64,000 nucleotides of DNA. Source: Enterobacter oligotrophicus. Its GTDB lineage: Bacteria; Pseudomonadota; Gammaproteobacteria; Enterobacterales; Enterobacteriaceae. The DNA is taken from the NCBI RefSeq assembly GCF_009176645.1, contig NZ_AP019007.1, positions 620,001 through 684,000 on the forward strand, given 5' to 3'. Shown here in pieces: positions 22,494 to 35,131 of the stretch. A program made the translations under genes and the position numbers. Under the pieces are notes generated by a model that saw only the letters and a list, made by a program, of their open reading frames with translations, was not told the origin of the DNA and made no database searches. Every line of letters starts with the position of its first letter. Positions within the stretch are counted from its first letter, which is position 1.

Positions 22494-22520
22494 AAAAGTA
22501 TCCTCAAAGAGCGCGCCTTT

Positions 22521-22964
22521 TCAGGCAGCGTTAATTACAAATTCTTCAATCGCCTGCCGGTTGCTCCACGACTTGGTCAGCGCGGCAGCCTCCGCCGCAT
22601 TCACCCAGCGGTAAGTCAGGTGTTCCGTGAACACAATCTCCCGTTCATGGGGAAGCGCAAGGCAAAACCACGATTCCGTGTTGCGCTCAATACCCGGCGC
22701 ATAGCGATGACGTAAATGGCTAAAAATTTCAAACTCCACCGTACGCTGACAGTCCTTCAGGGTCAGTTGCTCGCAAGCAACATCAATGGTGACCTCTTCC
22801 TTTACTTCGCGCGCGGCGGCCTGCGGCGCGGTTTCTCCCTCTTCCAGGCTGCCGGTAACCGACTGCCAGAAATCAGGATCGTCGCGCCGCTGCAACATCA
22901 GCACCCGCTTCGTGTCTTCTGCATAAATGACGACCAGAACAGAAACGGGACGCTTATATGTCAT
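22521..22964 (-). CDS. nudB: Dihydroneopterin triphosphate diphosphatase
   Basis: A 147-residue Nudix hydrolase that removes pyrophosphate from dihydroneopterin triphosphate in folate synthesis. The Nudix box is GSLEEGETAPQAAAREVKEE (about residues 38-57), with all key glutamates present. It begins MTYKRPVSVLVVIYAED. It is one base from the aspS stop and so is translationally linked to aspS. Confidence 0.93.
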   Translation of the reverse strand: MTYKRPVSVLVVIYAEDTKRVLMLQRRDDPDFWQSVTGSLEEGETAPQAAAREVKEEVTIDVACEQLTLKDCQRTVEFEIFSHLRHRYAPGIERNTESWFCLALPHEREIVFTEHLTYRWVNAAEAAALTKSWSNRQAIEEFVINAA

Positions 22965-22965
22965 A

Positions 22966-24738
22966 TCAGTTTTTCTCTTCCTTTTTCACCACATCGATAC
23001 CCAGTTCAGCCAGAGCTGCCGGGTTAGCGAAACTTGGCGCTTCGGTCATCAGACACGCCGCGGCAGTGGTTTTCGGGAAGGCGATAACATCACGAATGTT
23101 ATCGGTGCCGGTCAGCAGCATGGTCAGACGGTCAAGACCGAATGCCAGGCCCGCATGCGGCGGCGTACCGTATTTCAGGGCATCCAGCAGGAAGCCGAAT
23201 TTCTCGCGCTGCTCCTGCTCGTTAATGCCCAGAATGCCGAACACGGTCTGCTGCATGTCACCGCTGTGAATACGCACGGAACCGCCGCCCACTTCGTAAC
23301 CGTTGATCACCATATCGTAGGCGTTTGCGACCGCATCTTCCGGTGCCGCTTTCAGCTCTGCCGCCGTCATGTCTTTTGGCGAGGTGAACGGGTGGTGCAT
23401 TGCGGTCAGGCCGCCTTCGCCGTCGTCTTCAAACATCGGGAAGTCGATAACCCACAGTGGTGCCCATTTGCTTTCGTCGGTCAGGTTCAGGTCTTTACCG
23501 AGCTTCAGACGCAGCGCGCCCATCGCATCCGCAACGACTTTCTTGTTGTCTGCACCGAAGAAGATCATGTCGCCGTCCTGCGCGCCGGTGCGCTCAAGGA
23601 TCGCTTCCACGATGTCTGCGTTCAGGAACTTCGCTACCGGGCTGGTGATACCTTCCAGACCTTTCGCACGCTCGGTCACTTTAATATAGGCCAGACCTTT
23701 CGCGCCGTAGATTTTGATGAAGTTGCCGTAGTCGTCAATCTGCTTACGGCTCAGAGCCGCACCACCCGGTACACGCAGGGCAGCCACGCGACCTTTCGCA
23801 TCGTTAGCCGGGCCGGCAAATACCGCGAACTCAACGGATTTAACCAGGTCCGCAACGTCCACCAGCTCCATCGGGTTACGCAGGTCTGGTTTGTCAGAGC
23901 CGTAGCGACGCTCGGCTTCGGCGAAGGTCATGATAGGGAAATCGCCCAGCTCCACGCCTTTCACGTCATTCCACAGGCTACGCACCAGCGCTTCCATCAC
24001 TTCACGCACCTGACCGGCCGTCATGAAGGAGGTTTCCACATCGATCTGGGTAAATTCTGGCTGACGGTCAGCACGCAGATCTTCGTCGCGGAAGCATTTT
24101 ACGATCTGATAGTAGCGGTCGAAGCCGGACATCATCAGCAGCTGTTTGAACAGCTGAGGAGACTGTGGCAGCGCGTAGAATTTGCCTTTATGAACGCGGG
24201 ACGGGACCAGGTAATCGCGCGCGCCTTCCGGCGTGGCTTTGGTCAGCATCGGGGTTTCGATATCGAGGAAACCGTGGTCATCCATAAAGCGACGCACCAG
24301 GCTGGTGATTTTCGCACGGGTTTTGAGGCGCTGGGCCATCTCCGGGCGACGCAGATCCAGGTAGCGATATTTCAGACGCGCTTCTTCGGTGTTGACGTGG
24401 TTAGAGTCCAGCGGCAGCGCTTCAGCACGGTTGATGATCACCAGGTCAGACGCCAGCACTTCAATTGCGCCGGTCGCCATGTCTGCGTTTACGTTTTTCT
24501 CGTCACGCGCACGAACGGTGCCGGTGACCTGAATGCAGAACTCATTACGCAGCTCAGAAGCCAGTTTCAACGCGTCCGCACGATCCGGATCGAAGAACAC
24601 CTGAACGATACCTTCGCGGTCGCGCATATCGATGAAGATAAGGCTACCAAGATCACGACGACGGTTGACCCAACCACACAGGGTCACCTGCTGTCCCACG
24701 TGGGACTGACGCAGCTGCCCGCAATATTCTGTACGCAT
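22966..24738 (-). CDS. aspS: Aspartyl-tRNA synthetase
   Basis: A 590-residue class IIb synthetase, exact family length. An N-terminal OB anticodon-binding domain ([20 protein letters not shown]) is followed by the catalytic core with motif 2 ([16 protein letters not shown]) and motif 3 ([13 protein letters not shown]), and an inserted GAD domain typical of bacterial AspRS lies between them. It charges tRNA-Asp. The ATG at 24738 was chosen over an 18-residue upstream extension because it gives the standard start. nudB, yebC and ruvC follow. Confidence 0.97.
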   Translation of the reverse strand: MRTEYCGQLRQSHVGQQVTLCGWVNRRRDLGSLIFIDMRDREGIVQVFFDPDRADALKLASELRNEFCIQVTGTVRARDEKNVNADMATGAIEVLASDLVIINRAEALPLDSNHVNTEEARLKYRYLDLRRPEMAQRLKTRAKITSLVRRFMDDHGFLDIETPMLTKATPEGARDYLVPSRVHKGKFYALPQSPQLFKQLLMMSGFDRYYQIVKCFRDEDLRADRQPEFTQIDVETSFMTAGQVREVMEALVRSLWNDVKGVELGDFPIMTFAEAERRYGSDKPDLRNPMELVDVADLVKSVEFAVFAGPANDAKGRVAALRVPGGAALSRKQIDDYGNFIKIYGAKGLAYIKVTERAKGLEGITSPVAKFLNADIVEAILERTGAQDGDMIFFGADNKKVVADAMGALRLKLGKDLNLTDESKWAPLWVIDFPMFEDDGEGGLTAMHHPFTSPKDMTAAELKAAPEDAVANAYDMVINGYEVGGGSVRIHSGDMQQTVFGILGINEQEQREKFGFLLDALKYGTPPHAGLAFGLDRLTMLLTGTDNIRDVIAFPKTTAAACLMTEAPSFANPAALAELGIDVVKKEEKN

Positions 24739-24814
24739 GAGATATCCCTTAATTAGCCGCAGGCTGATTGTCGCAGCTTTACTGTATGTCACAACTGGAT
24801 GAAAAAAGGCGGCT

Positions 24815-24820
24815 ATTATA
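24815..24820 (-). promoter_or_regulatory. Candidate -10 element of aspS
   Basis: On the minus strand, a perfect TATAAT lies about 77 bases before aspS. The -35 region is weak, so confidence is limited. Confidence 0.45.
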
Positions 24821-24978
24821 CTGGAAATTCCGCCTGACGATAAGAGAGAAGCGCGGCCTGACGCACGTTTGCTGCACTCTTATTGCGCATTCTCACAAAA
24901 ATTAACAAAATTATCCGCCCGATAACAGGTCAGAACGTCGTAAGGTGTAGCCAACACCTTTATTTAACTGGAGTTATT

Positions 24979-25545
24979 ATGTTGACACTTGATGCCACCA
25001 AAACCGCACTTGTGGTGATTGATTTACAGGAAGGGATCCTCCCCTTTGCTGGCGGCCCGCACACCGCTGACGAGGTGGTTAGCCGTGCCGCGCGTCTGGC
25101 GGAAAAATGCCGCGCCAGCGGTGCGCCTGTTGTCATGGTGCGTGTCGGCTGGTCAGCAGATTTCGCCGAAGCATTGAAACAACCAGTCGATGCGCAGGCG
25201 GCGGCACAGGCTCTGCCCGCCAACTGGTGGAACTACCCGGTTTCACTCGGCAAACGTGACAGCGATATCGAAGTGACCAAACGCCAGTGGGGCGCATTCT
25301 ACGGCACCGATCTGGAGCTACAGCTGCGCCGTCGCGGCATTGATACCATTATTCTGTGCGGGATCTCCACCAATATCGGCGTGGAATCCACCGCCCGTAA
25401 CGCATGGGAACTGGGCTTTAATCTGGTGATTGCCGAAGATGCCTGCAGTGCAGCGTCTGCGGAGCAGCATCAGGGCAGCATGAGCCATATTTTCCCGCGT
25501 ATCGGCCGTGTGCGCAGCACGGATGAGATCGTAAACGCCTTATGA
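24979..25545 (+). CDS. yecD: Isochorismatase-family hydrolase YecD
   Basis: A 188-residue cysteine hydrolase of the isochorismatase fold. The presumed triad is visible: Asp in LVVIDLQEG, Lys in [10 protein letters not shown], and Cys in [18 protein letters not shown]. The substrate is unknown. The ATG at 24979 follows CTGGAG; an upstream in-frame reading from 24883 was rejected. Its stop overlaps the start of yecE by four bases, so the two are co-translated. Confidence 0.9.
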   Translation: MLTLDATKTALVVIDLQEGILPFAGGPHTADEVVSRAARLAEKCRASGAPVVMVRVGWSADFAEALKQPVDAQAAAQALPANWWNYPVSLGKRDSDIEVTKRQWGAFYGTDLELQLRRRGIDTIILCGISTNIGVESTARNAWELGFNLVIAEDACSAASAEQHQGSMSHIFPRIGRVRSTDEIVNAL

Positions 25546-26360
25546 TGTATGTGGGCCTTCCCCAGTGGTCGCACCCGAAATGGGTGCGCCTGGGCATCAC
25601 CAGCCTTGAAGAGTATGCCCGACACTTTAACTGTGTTGAGGGGAACACCACGCTCTATGCATTGCCACGGGCCGAGATCGTCCAGCGCTGGCGTGAGCAA
25701 ACTACCGATGATTTCCGCTTCTGTTTTAAATTTCCGGCAACCATCTCTCATACTGCTGCGCTGCGTAACTGCGGCGATTTAACCGACGAGTTCTTTCACA
25801 GAATGTCGCCGCTGGCAAACCGGATTGGTCAATACTGGTTACAACTGCCCGCCGCGTTTGCACCACGCGATCTTCCTGCTTTGTGGCAGTTTCTGGACAC
25901 CCTCCCCCGCGAGTTTACTTACGGGGTTGAGGTCAGACACGCCGCATTCTTTGCCAAAGGTGAGGCTGAAAAAGCGCTTAATCGCGGCCTGCATGAGCGC
26001 GCCATTAACCGGGTGATCCTCGACAGCCGCCCCGTGCACAGCGCTATTCCGCATAACGAAGCGATTATTGATGCCCAGCGTAAAAAGCCCAAAGTCCCGG
26101 TGCATGCCGTCGTGACGGCAAAAAACCCGATGGTCCGGTTTATCGGCAGCGATAACATGCAGCAAAATCAGGCATTATTTAACGTCTGGCTGCAAACGTT
26201 GCCAAAATGGGAGCAAACCACCACGCCGTATCTCTTTTTGCATACGCCGGATATCGCTCAGGCTCCCGAACTGGTCGATGCTCTCTGGCAGGCCTTGCAG
26301 GCTGCGGTTCCGTCGGTAGGCAACGCCCCCTCTATCCCACAACAATCTTCTCTTTTCTGA
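25542..26360 (+). CDS. yecE: DUF72-family protein YecE
   Basis: A 272-residue DUF72 protein with a predicted TIM-barrel-like fold, starting [19 protein letters not shown]. Conserved family segments include [13 protein letters not shown] and YGVEVRH. No biochemical role is established. It overlaps yecD by four bases and is followed by yecN after 51 bases. Confidence 0.9.
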   Translation: MMYVGLPQWSHPKWVRLGITSLEEYARHFNCVEGNTTLYALPRAEIVQRWREQTTDDFRFCFKFPATISHTAALRNCGDLTDEFFHRMSPLANRIGQYWLQLPAAFAPRDLPALWQFLDTLPREFTYGVEVRHAAFFAKGEAEKALNRGLHERAINRVILDSRPVHSAIPHNEAIIDAQRKKPKVPVHAVVTAKNPMVRFIGSDNMQQNQALFNVWLQTLPKWEQTTTPYLFLHTPDIAQAPELVDALWQALQAAVPSVGNAPSIPQQSSLF

Positions 26361-26411
26361 AATCAGCCCCTATCATAGAGACGTGCCATCTGCCAAAAAC
26401 AGGGAGTTTGT

Positions 26412-28559
<2,148 letters not shown>

Positions 28560-28576
28560 TATTGCCTCCCCCCCGG

Positions 28577-28645
28577 CCCTCTCCCCACTGGGGAGAGGGT
28601 GAAAAGACCGCACCGTGCAGTCCCCTCTCCACTGTGGGGAGAGGG
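28577..28645. repeat. Pair of CCCTCTCCC-type palindromes after cmoB
   Basis: The first hairpin is CCCTCTCCCC / GGGGAGAGGG (28577-28599, loop ACT). The second is CCCTCTCC / GGAGAGGG (28623-28645). They occupy the convergent cmoB-cutC gap and belong to the same family as 14385 and 52292. Confidence 0.8.
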
Positions 28646-28664
28646 TTAGTGTGAGGGGCGAATA

Positions 28665-28693
28665 AAAAAAGGCCCCTGTTGAAATTGCAGGGG
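28665..28693 (-). terminator. Terminator of cutC / MicL
   Basis: On the minus strand, GGCCCCTG and CAGGGGCC form a stem around a short loop and are followed by a run of seven T residues. Confidence 0.88.
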
Positions 28694-28745
28694 CCTGGTA
28701 CAAGCAAGCATCATATTGGGCGACATGATGCGCGGTAAAAATCGG
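28665..28745 (-). ncRNA. micL: Probable MicL-S small RNA from the cutC 3' UTR
   Basis: In E. coli the sigma-E-dependent sRNA MicL starts inside cutC and is cut to about 80 nt from its 3' UTR; it represses lpp. Here the region after the cutC stop has the same layout: about 80 bases ending in a strong hairpin. It contains GUACCAG, which could pair with the CUGGUAC in an lpp-type start region. A possible sigma-E -35 (GGAACT, minus strand, 28940-28945) lies inside cutC. The call rests on synteny and these features; ends are approximate. Confidence 0.5.
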
Positions 28746-28752
28746 TACGTTG

Positions 28753-29496
28753 CTACACGTGATGACGTTCAATCAACGATTTCATTACCGCAACCGACTC
28801 TCCATCTACACCGTAGCGCGAGTACTCATCCGCTTCAGCATCCGTCGACATTGACAACCCTGTATTGCGATAACGCATGGGTGACGGTGTCCATTTCCCC
28901 GCCGAGCTGTGAAGCTCCTCTACCCCTGCGTTCAAAAACAGTTCCAGATTGCTGGCGCGTACTCCTGCGCCCGCCATGATTATTGGAACACCGGAATGTG
29001 CTTTTAGTTCCGTAATTAATTGCAGTCCTTTTTCAGCACTCGACTGCTGTCCTGATGTCAGGATGCGCGCCACGCCAAGTTCAGCCAGCGTATCAAAGGC
29101 TTGCACAGGATCTTTACACATATCAAACGCGCGATGAAAAGTGACAGCCATTCCCTTCGCCGCGCTCATTACCTGTTGCATACGCGGTAAATCAACATGA
29201 CCGTCCTCATCAAGCAGGCCGATAACCAGCCCTGGGAACCCCAGATCGCGAACGAGGGCGATATCTTCAAGCATGGCACTGAACTCGCCCGCCGTGTAAC
29301 AAAAATCACCGCCGCGCGGACGGATAATCGGATGAACCGGAATCGTCACGACCTGACGGGCAGACTTCAGCACGCCATAAGAGGGCGTTAAGCCCCCCTC
29401 TTTCGGAGCCGCGCACAGTTCAATGCGATCGGCTCCCTGCTGTTGTGCAGTTTCGGCACACTCCACGCTGTAACAACAAATCTCCAGCAGCGCCAT
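28753..29496 (-). CDS. cutC: CutC family protein
   Basis: A 247-residue TIM-barrel protein starting [20 protein letters not shown]. Family signatures include [26 protein letters not shown] and VTFHRAFD. It was linked to copper tolerance in E. coli, but that phenotype is now attributed largely to MicL from its 3' region, so the protein's own role is open. The ATG at 29496 gives the family length. It is convergent with cmoB and downstream of yecM. Confidence 0.93.
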   Translation of the reverse strand: MALLEICCYSVECAETAQQQGADRIELCAAPKEGGLTPSYGVLKSARQVVTIPVHPIIRPRGGDFCYTAGEFSAMLEDIALVRDLGFPGLVIGLLDEDGHVDLPRMQQVMSAAKGMAVTFHRAFDMCKDPVQAFDTLAELGVARILTSGQQSSAEKGLQLITELKAHSGVPIIMAGAGVRASNLELFLNAGVEELHSSAGKWTPSPMRYRNTGLSMSTDAEADEYSRYGVDGESVAVMKSLIERHHV

Positions 29497-29574
29497 GTAA
29501 TCCTCCTTAAAATCCACTCAACGCACCATCATGACACGCCTTATACTTACGGTCCCGGCGTAAACTCACAACTC

Positions 29575-30135
29575 TTACGCTTCGCTGGCAACGATCTGTT
29601 CGATAGTCCAGGGATGAAATTTCACGGTGACCTGTCCGTCAGTGACGGCCAGCGTCGGGTTAGGCAGACGCTCGCGCTCACCTTTCGGGGAACTGGTCTT
29701 CACAAAAATACCCGGCTTGCTTAGGCCCTCGTCTGATAGCAGCGCCAGCGCGCGGGCATTCAACGTTTCAGGCTCACCCGGCAGCACAATTTCAATATGT
29801 TCCCATCCTTCATGCGGATAGCGTTTCTCGCCCGGCCACGGCAGTTCGACCACGGTGAATTGCCAGTGCGCCACGCAGATCGGCTCATGCAGTTTGAACA
29901 GGCAAATAGGGCGACCATTAATGATGTTCTCCGAAAGCAGCGCGCCGCACTGTTCAAACCCACGACGCCAGCGTTCTGCGGTCGCGTTCTGATGGCAGCG
30001 CAACGAAATGTGATCGGCTTCTAATGGCGCAATATCCAGACCGAGGCGGGTGGCAAGTTCTGTGAACGCCTGGGTGAAGCGCGGTAAATCTGCGGAAATA
30101 TCATGCAGTTCGTCAATGGATTGCCAGTTCGCCAT
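29575..30135 (-). CDS. yecM: VOC-fold protein YecM
   Basis: A 186-residue protein of the YecM family, whose fold is related to metal-binding VOC enzymes (isomerases and oxygenases). Histidine- and glutamate-containing segments such as DHISLRCHQN, KLHEPI and HEGWEHIEIVLPGEP are where the family's putative metal ligands lie. The substrate is unknown. It is divergent from argS and upstream of cutC. Confidence 0.9.
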   Translation of the reverse strand: MANWQSIDELHDISADLPRFTQAFTELATRLGLDIAPLEADHISLRCHQNATAERWRRGFEQCGALLSENIINGRPICLFKLHEPICVAHWQFTVVELPWPGEKRYPHEGWEHIEIVLPGEPETLNARALALLSDEGLSKPGIFVKTSSPKGERERLPNPTLAVTDGQVTVKFHPWTIEQIVASEA

Positions 30136-30302
30136 AAATCAGTCTCTTATCGTGTCGCAAAGCCGCTAATTTACTCTGTTAGCCCCTTTCGACCAACCGC
30201 AGAATCAGAGTTTTGCTGACTGCATGATTATGCACACCTTCTTAGCCTGGATTCTGAGCAATCTTCGGCCCCTGCATTGCTGACGCCAGAGGGCATTTGC
30301 AG

Positions 30303-30308
30303 TATACT
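30303..30308 (+). promoter_or_regulatory. Candidate -10 element of argS
   Basis: TATACT lies 67 bases before argS. A weak -35 (CTGACG) can be placed 17 bases upstream. Confidence 0.4.
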
Positions 30309-30374
30309 CCCGCCCTAAATTCTTTAACTGGCGCGGGTGGTTATTAACCCGCATCAAAAACGTAAGGTATCCAG

Positions 30375-32108
30375 GTGAATATTCAGGCTCTTCTCTCAGA
30401 AAAAGTCAGTCAGGCACTGATTGCCGCAGGTGCGCCTGCGGATTGCGAACCACAGGTTCGTCAGTCAGCAAAAGTACAGTTTGGCGACTATCAGGCTAAT
30501 GGCGTGATGGCAGTGGCTAAAAAACTGGGCATGCCACCGCGACAACTCGCTGAGCAGGTACTGACGCATCTGGATCTCACCGGCATTGCCAGCAAAACCG
30601 AAATCGCCGGTCCGGGCTTTATCAACATTTTCCTTGAGCCTGCCTTCCTGGCAAGCCACGTTGACGCAGCGCTGAAGTCTGACCGTCTGGGTGTCACACA
30701 GCCGAAAGCGCAGACCGTGGTGATTGACTACTCTGCACCTAACGTGGCGAAAGAGATGCATGTGGGTCACCTGCGCTCCACGATTATCGGTGATGCGGCG
30801 GTGCGTACCAATGAATTCCTCGGCCATAAAGTGATCCGCGCGAACCACGTCGGCGACTGGGGTACTCAGTTCGGGATGCTGATCGCTTACCTGGAAAAAC
30901 AACAGCAGGAAAATGCCGGCGAAATGGCGCTGGCGGACCTGGAAGGTTTTTACCGCGAAGCGAAAAAACACTACGACGAAGATGAAGCCTTCGCCGAGCG
31001 TGCGCGCAGCTACGTGGTGAAACTGCAGGGCGGCGATCCGTATTTCCTGGAGATGTGGCGCAAGCTGGTCGATATCACCATGTCTCAGAACCAGCTCACC
31101 TATAACCGCCTGAACGTGACGCTGACCCGTGACGACGTGATGGGTGAAAGCCTGTATAACCCAATGCTGCCTGGCATTGTGGCGGATCTGAAAGCCAAAG
31201 GTCTGGCGGTTGAGAGCGAAGGCGCAACGGTCGTGTTCCTTGATGAGTACAAAAACAAGGAAGGCGAACCGATGGGCGTCATCATCCAGAAAAAGGATGG
31301 CGGCTACCTCTACACCACCACCGATATCGCCTGTGCGAAGTACCGTTACGAAACCCTGCATGCCGATCGCGTGCTGTATTACATCGACTCCCGTCAGCAC
31401 CAGCACCTGATGCAGGCGTGGACTATCGTGCGTAAAGCCGGTTACGTGCCGGATTCCGTGCCGCTGGAACACCACATGTTCGGCATGATGCTCGGCAAAG
31501 ACGGCAAGCCGTTCAAAACCCGCGCAGGTGGCACCGTTAAACTTTCTGACCTGCTGGATGAAGCGCTGGAACGTGCCCGTCGCCTGGTGGCCGAGAAAAA
31601 CCCGGACATGCCTGCCGATGAGCTGGAAAAACTGGCAAACGCCGTGGGTATCGGTGCTGTGAAATACGCAGATCTTTCCAAGAACCGTACCACCGACTAT
31701 ATCTTCGACTGGGATAACATGCTGGCGTTCGAAGGTAACACCGCGCCGTATATGCAGTATGCCTACACCCGCGTGCTCTCCGTGTTCCGCAAAGCCAACA
31801 TTGACGAGAGCGTGCTGGCTAACGCCACGGTCTCCATTACGGAAGATCGCGAAGCGCAGCTGGCAGCCCGTCTGCTGCAGTTTGAAGAGACCCTCGCGGT
31901 CGTCGCGCGCGACGGTACGCCGCACGTCATGTGTTCATACCTGTACGATCTGGCCGGTCTGTTCTCCGGTTTCTACGAACACTGCCCTATTCTCTCTGCA
32001 GAAAGCGAAACCGTTCGCAACAGCCGTCTGAAGCTGGCGCAACTGACGGCGAAGACCCTGAAGCTGGGTCTGGATACCCTGGGTATCGAAACCGTAGAGC
32101 GTATGTAA
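30375..32108 (+). CDS. argS: Arginyl-tRNA synthetase
   Basis: A 577-residue class I synthetase, exact family length. An N-terminal Add-1 domain ([20 protein letters not shown]) is followed by the catalytic core with the HIGH-type motif [15 protein letters not shown]. The C-terminal DALR anticodon-binding domain ends [12 protein letters not shown]. The start codon is GTG after AAGGTATCCAG. A strong terminator follows. It is divergent from yecM. Confidence 0.97.
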   Translation: MNIQALLSEKVSQALIAAGAPADCEPQVRQSAKVQFGDYQANGVMAVAKKLGMPPRQLAEQVLTHLDLTGIASKTEIAGPGFINIFLEPAFLASHVDAALKSDRLGVTQPKAQTVVIDYSAPNVAKEMHVGHLRSTIIGDAAVRTNEFLGHKVIRANHVGDWGTQFGMLIAYLEKQQQENAGEMALADLEGFYREAKKHYDEDEAFAERARSYVVKLQGGDPYFLEMWRKLVDITMSQNQLTYNRLNVTLTRDDVMGESLYNPMLPGIVADLKAKGLAVESEGATVVFLDEYKNKEGEPMGVIIQKKDGGYLYTTTDIACAKYRYETLHADRVLYYIDSRQHQHLMQAWTIVRKAGYVPDSVPLEHHMFGMMLGKDGKPFKTRAGGTVKLSDLLDEALERARRLVAEKNPDMPADELEKLANAVGIGAVKYADLSKNRTTDYIFDWDNMLAFEGNTAPYMQYAYTRVLSVFRKANIDESVLANATVSITEDREAQLAARLLQFEETLAVVARDGTPHVMCSYLYDLAGLFSGFYEHCPILSAESETVRNSRLKLAQLTAKTLKLGLDTLGIETVERM

Positions 32109-32140
32109 AAAAGAAACCCGGCAATCGCCGGGTTTTTTAT
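32107..32140 (+). terminator. argS terminator
   Basis: AACCCGGC and GCCGGGTT form an 8-bp stem with loop AATC, followed by a T-run. The A-run on the other side lets it also serve rhiN, which ends only a few bases away. Confidence 0.9.
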
Positions 32141-32142
32141 TA

Positions 32143-33285
32143 TCAGAAGTATTTCCGTAAGTATTCGGTCAAACACAAAATCGCCATTGCCTGTCCATAC
32201 GGCATCGACGTCAGCGGGATCTGGCGGTAAAAGTCTAAATCACTTCCCATCCCTGTGCCGAACGAGGTTTGCAGCAGTTCACCTTCCGGAGAGATGTTTT
32301 TCACAATCCCGCGAATCGCGTTCTCAGCGACCTCAGCATATTCCGCCCCGACATAACGCTTACGCACTGCTTTCAGTATACCGTAGGCAAACCCTGCCGT
32401 GGCCGATGCCTCCAGATAAGAGTCAGGATCGTCGAGCAGCGTATGCCACAGACCGCTGTCGTCCTGGCATTTCGCCAGCGCGGCAATCTGCGCATTCAAT
32501 ACCTGCACCAGATAGCGGCGCACGGCGTTGTTTTCCGGCAGATCCACCAGTTCAAGGAAATCCGGTATCACGATGGTGAGCCAACTGTTGCCGCGCGCCC
32601 AGCGGGCATGGGCAAAATTATGGTTCCCGTCATAATTCCAGCCGTGGAACCACAGCCCGGTTTCACGGTCCATCAGGTTCTGCACGTGCAGCAGGAACTG
32701 ATACACCGCCTCTTCAACGTACTCCGGCTTGTTGAGCAATTTGCCAATTTTCGCCAGCGGCAGCACGGTCATCATCAGCGTGTCATCCCACATCTGCTGA
32801 TGGTTCTCCTCCGCCAGGGTGATGTGCTGCATACCGCCGTGTTCGGTGCGCGGCATCTCGTTCATCGCCCACTCAGCCCAGCTTTCCAGCCATGGCAACC
32901 AGGCCGGGTTTTTAGTCTCTTCGTAGCGATATGCCAGCGTCAGGAACGGTGACATGGTGTTGACGTTTTTGGTGGTCGCCCCTTCCTCAAAACGATCGGC
33001 AAACCAGCGGTCAATAATATCGCGCATCGCTTCGTCGCCGGTCTGGCAGTAATACTGCCAGATACCGTACAAACCAACGCCATGCGTCCATTCCCATCCT
33101 GCCCAACCTTTGGTGTCGATCACGCGTCCGTCGTCCAGCCGCAGCAAAAATTCACCCGTTTTATCGTGGATGTTGACCAGGTTATGCGTCACCTTTTGAA
33201 TCAGCGATTTCAGTTCATCCCTGGCGATAAAACGCTCAGGCTGACGCAGTAACGGGCTATGTTTGACAGGCCAAACTTTCATCAT
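32143..33285 (-). CDS. rhiN: GH105 unsaturated rhamnogalacturonyl hydrolase
   Basis: A 380-residue glycoside hydrolase of the GH88/GH105 group. It should remove the unsaturated galacturonyl residue from rhamnogalacturonan-lyase products by vinyl-ether hydration. Typical segments are WTHGVGLYGIWQYY, WFHGWNYDGNHNFAHARWAR with the following GNSW, and ATAGFAYGILKAVRKRY. No signal peptide is seen, so it acts in the cytoplasm. It is one base downstream of a GPH-family transporter, the same pairing as the rhiTN operon of Dickeya, which supports the symbol. It is accessory, inserted between argS and flhE. Confidence 0.8.
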   Translation of the reverse strand: MMKVWPVKHSPLLRQPERFIARDELKSLIQKVTHNLVNIHDKTGEFLLRLDDGRVIDTKGWAGWEWTHGVGLYGIWQYYCQTGDEAMRDIIDRWFADRFEEGATTKNVNTMSPFLTLAYRYEETKNPAWLPWLESWAEWAMNEMPRTEHGGMQHITLAEENHQQMWDDTLMMTVLPLAKIGKLLNKPEYVEEAVYQFLLHVQNLMDRETGLWFHGWNYDGNHNFAHARWARGNSWLTIVIPDFLELVDLPENNAVRRYLVQVLNAQIAALAKCQDDSGLWHTLLDDPDSYLEASATAGFAYGILKAVRKRYVGAEYAEVAENAIRGIVKNISPEGELLQTSFGTGMGSDLDFYRQIPLTSMPYGQAMAILCLTEYLRKYF

Positions 33286-33286
33286 C

Positions 33287-34870
33287 TTAACCTCTGTTGT
33301 ATGTCGAATTCAGTACCGCACGATCCTTCAGGGAAGGTGCCGCCGGTTTATTGCGATTCAGATAACCAATATTGTTGTTGCCCCACAGCGATTCGTACGG
33401 CATACCGGCCAGCATCTCAACGGTAGCGCGAGCTTGCGGGGTCGCCGTCTCCGGCATCGCGCGGCCAGACTCGCGCATTTTGGCCGTCTCTTCACGCAGC
33501 GTGCTGTGGGTCTGCAAATTAAGTTTGAAGCGCAGGGAGACCAGGAAACCACAGAACAGGACCAGAATCGTGCCTACGCTCAGGATCATCAGGATGGTGT
33601 GGCTGACTTCCGCAGGCTGAACTTTCTGGCCGCTGACAAAACCGGACATCTGCATCACAATCCCGACCAGCATCACCGCCCCGGCCTGCGACGCTTTGCG
33701 GGTCAGGGTCATGATGCCGGCAAAGATCCCTTCGCGGCGCTGACCGGTGATCACTTCATCCACGTCAGCAATATAGGTGTAGGTATTCCACGGCACATAG
33801 TTGATACCACCACGGCCAAGACCGGCAACGGCAGAAACCAGCAACAACAGAGAATAGATATCGCTCAGACCCGCGTAATAAAGCAGAGCATAAGAGAGGG
33901 ACGCCAGACCGAACAGTACCACCACCATGCGGTAAGACGGCGCTGGCCCAAAGCGAATACAGAGCGGGATCATGCCGATGACGGCAAGGAACTGGAAGAT
34001 AGCCATCGTACCCAGCAGGTTAGAAGCCATAGACGCTTCCTGCATCAGGACAAAGACCACGTAGTACGTAAAGACCGCATTGAAAACGTCCTGCGCAATA
34101 TAGCCGCCGAGGTACATCCCCAGATGCTGACGGAAAATCTTGATGCGCAGCGTAGAGCTTAACTCCACAAACAGACGGTTGAGGCTCTGCCCCAGCGTCA
34201 GTTTCTTCTTCTCTTCTTCGGCACGCAGCGCCGCTTCAGACCACTCCTCGCGCGGGCGCTCCCAGGTAAAGAACCAGACGAAAGTCAGCATCAGCGCGCA
34301 CAGCACGGAGAAGACCAGGCTCGCATAGAAGAAGGAGATGGCGTTGTCTTTGCCGAAGTGGGTCAGCAATATCCCCGGCAGGAATGACGCCAGAATAGCA
34401 GACATCTGCGCCATAGAGATGCGCGCGCCGGAGAACTTGGTTTTCTGTTTAAAGTCATCTGTCATTTCCGGCACCAGCGTTTCATAAGGCACCAGAATCA
34501 TGGTGTAGACGATATCAAACACCAGATAAGTCAGCAGGTAGTACCAGAAGCTCATGTCGCCAACCCACATCAGTGAGTAGCTGAACACACAAGGAATACC
34601 CAGAAGAATAAAGAATTTACGGCGACCAAAGCGCTTACCGAGCCAGGTGGTGCCAAAGTTATCGGTCAAAAAGCCCATTAACGGGCTGACAACAGCGTCC
34701 AGCACCCTTGCTGCGGCAAAGATAAAGGTTGCTTCAATCGGTGTGAGTCCACAGAAGGTCGTATAAAAATATAAAAGCCAGGCCGCCGTCAGCGCGGTCG
34801 TTCCCGCCCCGAGGAAATCCCCTGACCCATAAGCAAGATAATTTGCGAGTCCAATTTTACGTGTTTTCAT
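33287..34870 (-). CDS. rhiT: GPH-family sugar transporter, probably rhamnogalacturonide importer
   Basis: A 527-residue MFS/GPH-family symporter with about 12 membrane helices. The family loop GTTWLGKRFGRRKFFILLG lies between helices 2 and 3, and NYVPWNTYTYIADVDEV follows later. The substrate is inferred from the adjacent GH105 hydrolase. The ATG at 34870 (MKTRKIGLANYLAYGSGDFL) was chosen; the upstream in-frame codon is TTG. A hydrophilic C-terminal tail of about 70 residues is longer than usual for GPH carriers. It is first of the two-gene operon. Confidence 0.8.
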   Translation of the reverse strand: MKTRKIGLANYLAYGSGDFLGAGTTALTAAWLLYFYTTFCGLTPIEATFIFAAARVLDAVVSPLMGFLTDNFGTTWLGKRFGRRKFFILLGIPCVFSYSLMWVGDMSFWYYLLTYLVFDIVYTMILVPYETLVPEMTDDFKQKTKFSGARISMAQMSAILASFLPGILLTHFGKDNAISFFYASLVFSVLCALMLTFVWFFTWERPREEWSEAALRAEEEKKKLTLGQSLNRLFVELSSTLRIKIFRQHLGMYLGGYIAQDVFNAVFTYYVVFVLMQEASMASNLLGTMAIFQFLAVIGMIPLCIRFGPAPSYRMVVVLFGLASLSYALLYYAGLSDIYSLLLLVSAVAGLGRGGINYVPWNTYTYIADVDEVITGQRREGIFAGIMTLTRKASQAGAVMLVGIVMQMSGFVSGQKVQPAEVSHTILMILSVGTILVLFCGFLVSLRFKLNLQTHSTLREETAKMRESGRAMPETATPQARATVEMLAGMPYESLWGNNNIGYLNRNKPAAPSLKDRAVLNSTYNRG

Positions 34871-34949
34871 TGCCGTCAACCCTAATCAGTTTTGGGAGAC
34901 TCCCTGTAAGCAAACCTCATCCGGGAGTTTTTACACGGCTACAGTAAAA

Positions 34950-34967
34950 GTATCGACCTGCCGATAC
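34950..34967. promoter_or_regulatory. Inverted repeat upstream of rhiT, possible operator
   Basis: GTATCG and CGATAC flank ACCTGC, 80 bases upstream of rhiT. It is the clearest symmetric element in the 261-base gap between rhiT and flhE. No regulator gene is adjacent; the identity of any bound factor is unknown. The rest of the gap shows no gene. Confidence 0.45.
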
Positions 34968-35131
34968 CTTTCTGTTTCTGCCATCACAAAGTGCCGGATG
35001 GCAAAAATGCAAAGAGTGTCGTCACGCGTGTCACTGATTTATAAAACAGCGTTTCTATTGCATCAAAAGGTGAGGTCATTTTTGCGAGCCAGCCATCAGA
35101 ATTGCCCGATGGCTGGTGAAAAGGCAGGCAG

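Noticed and set aside
22927..24756. A 609-codon open frame on the plus strand opposite aspS
   Set aside because: It mirrors a highly conserved synthetase gene on the other strand. Codon bias of real genes commonly leaves antisense frames open, and the translation shows no domain, signal or start-site support.
30465..31925. A 486-codon open frame on the minus strand opposite argS
   Set aside because: It is an antisense shadow of argS with no recognisable protein features.
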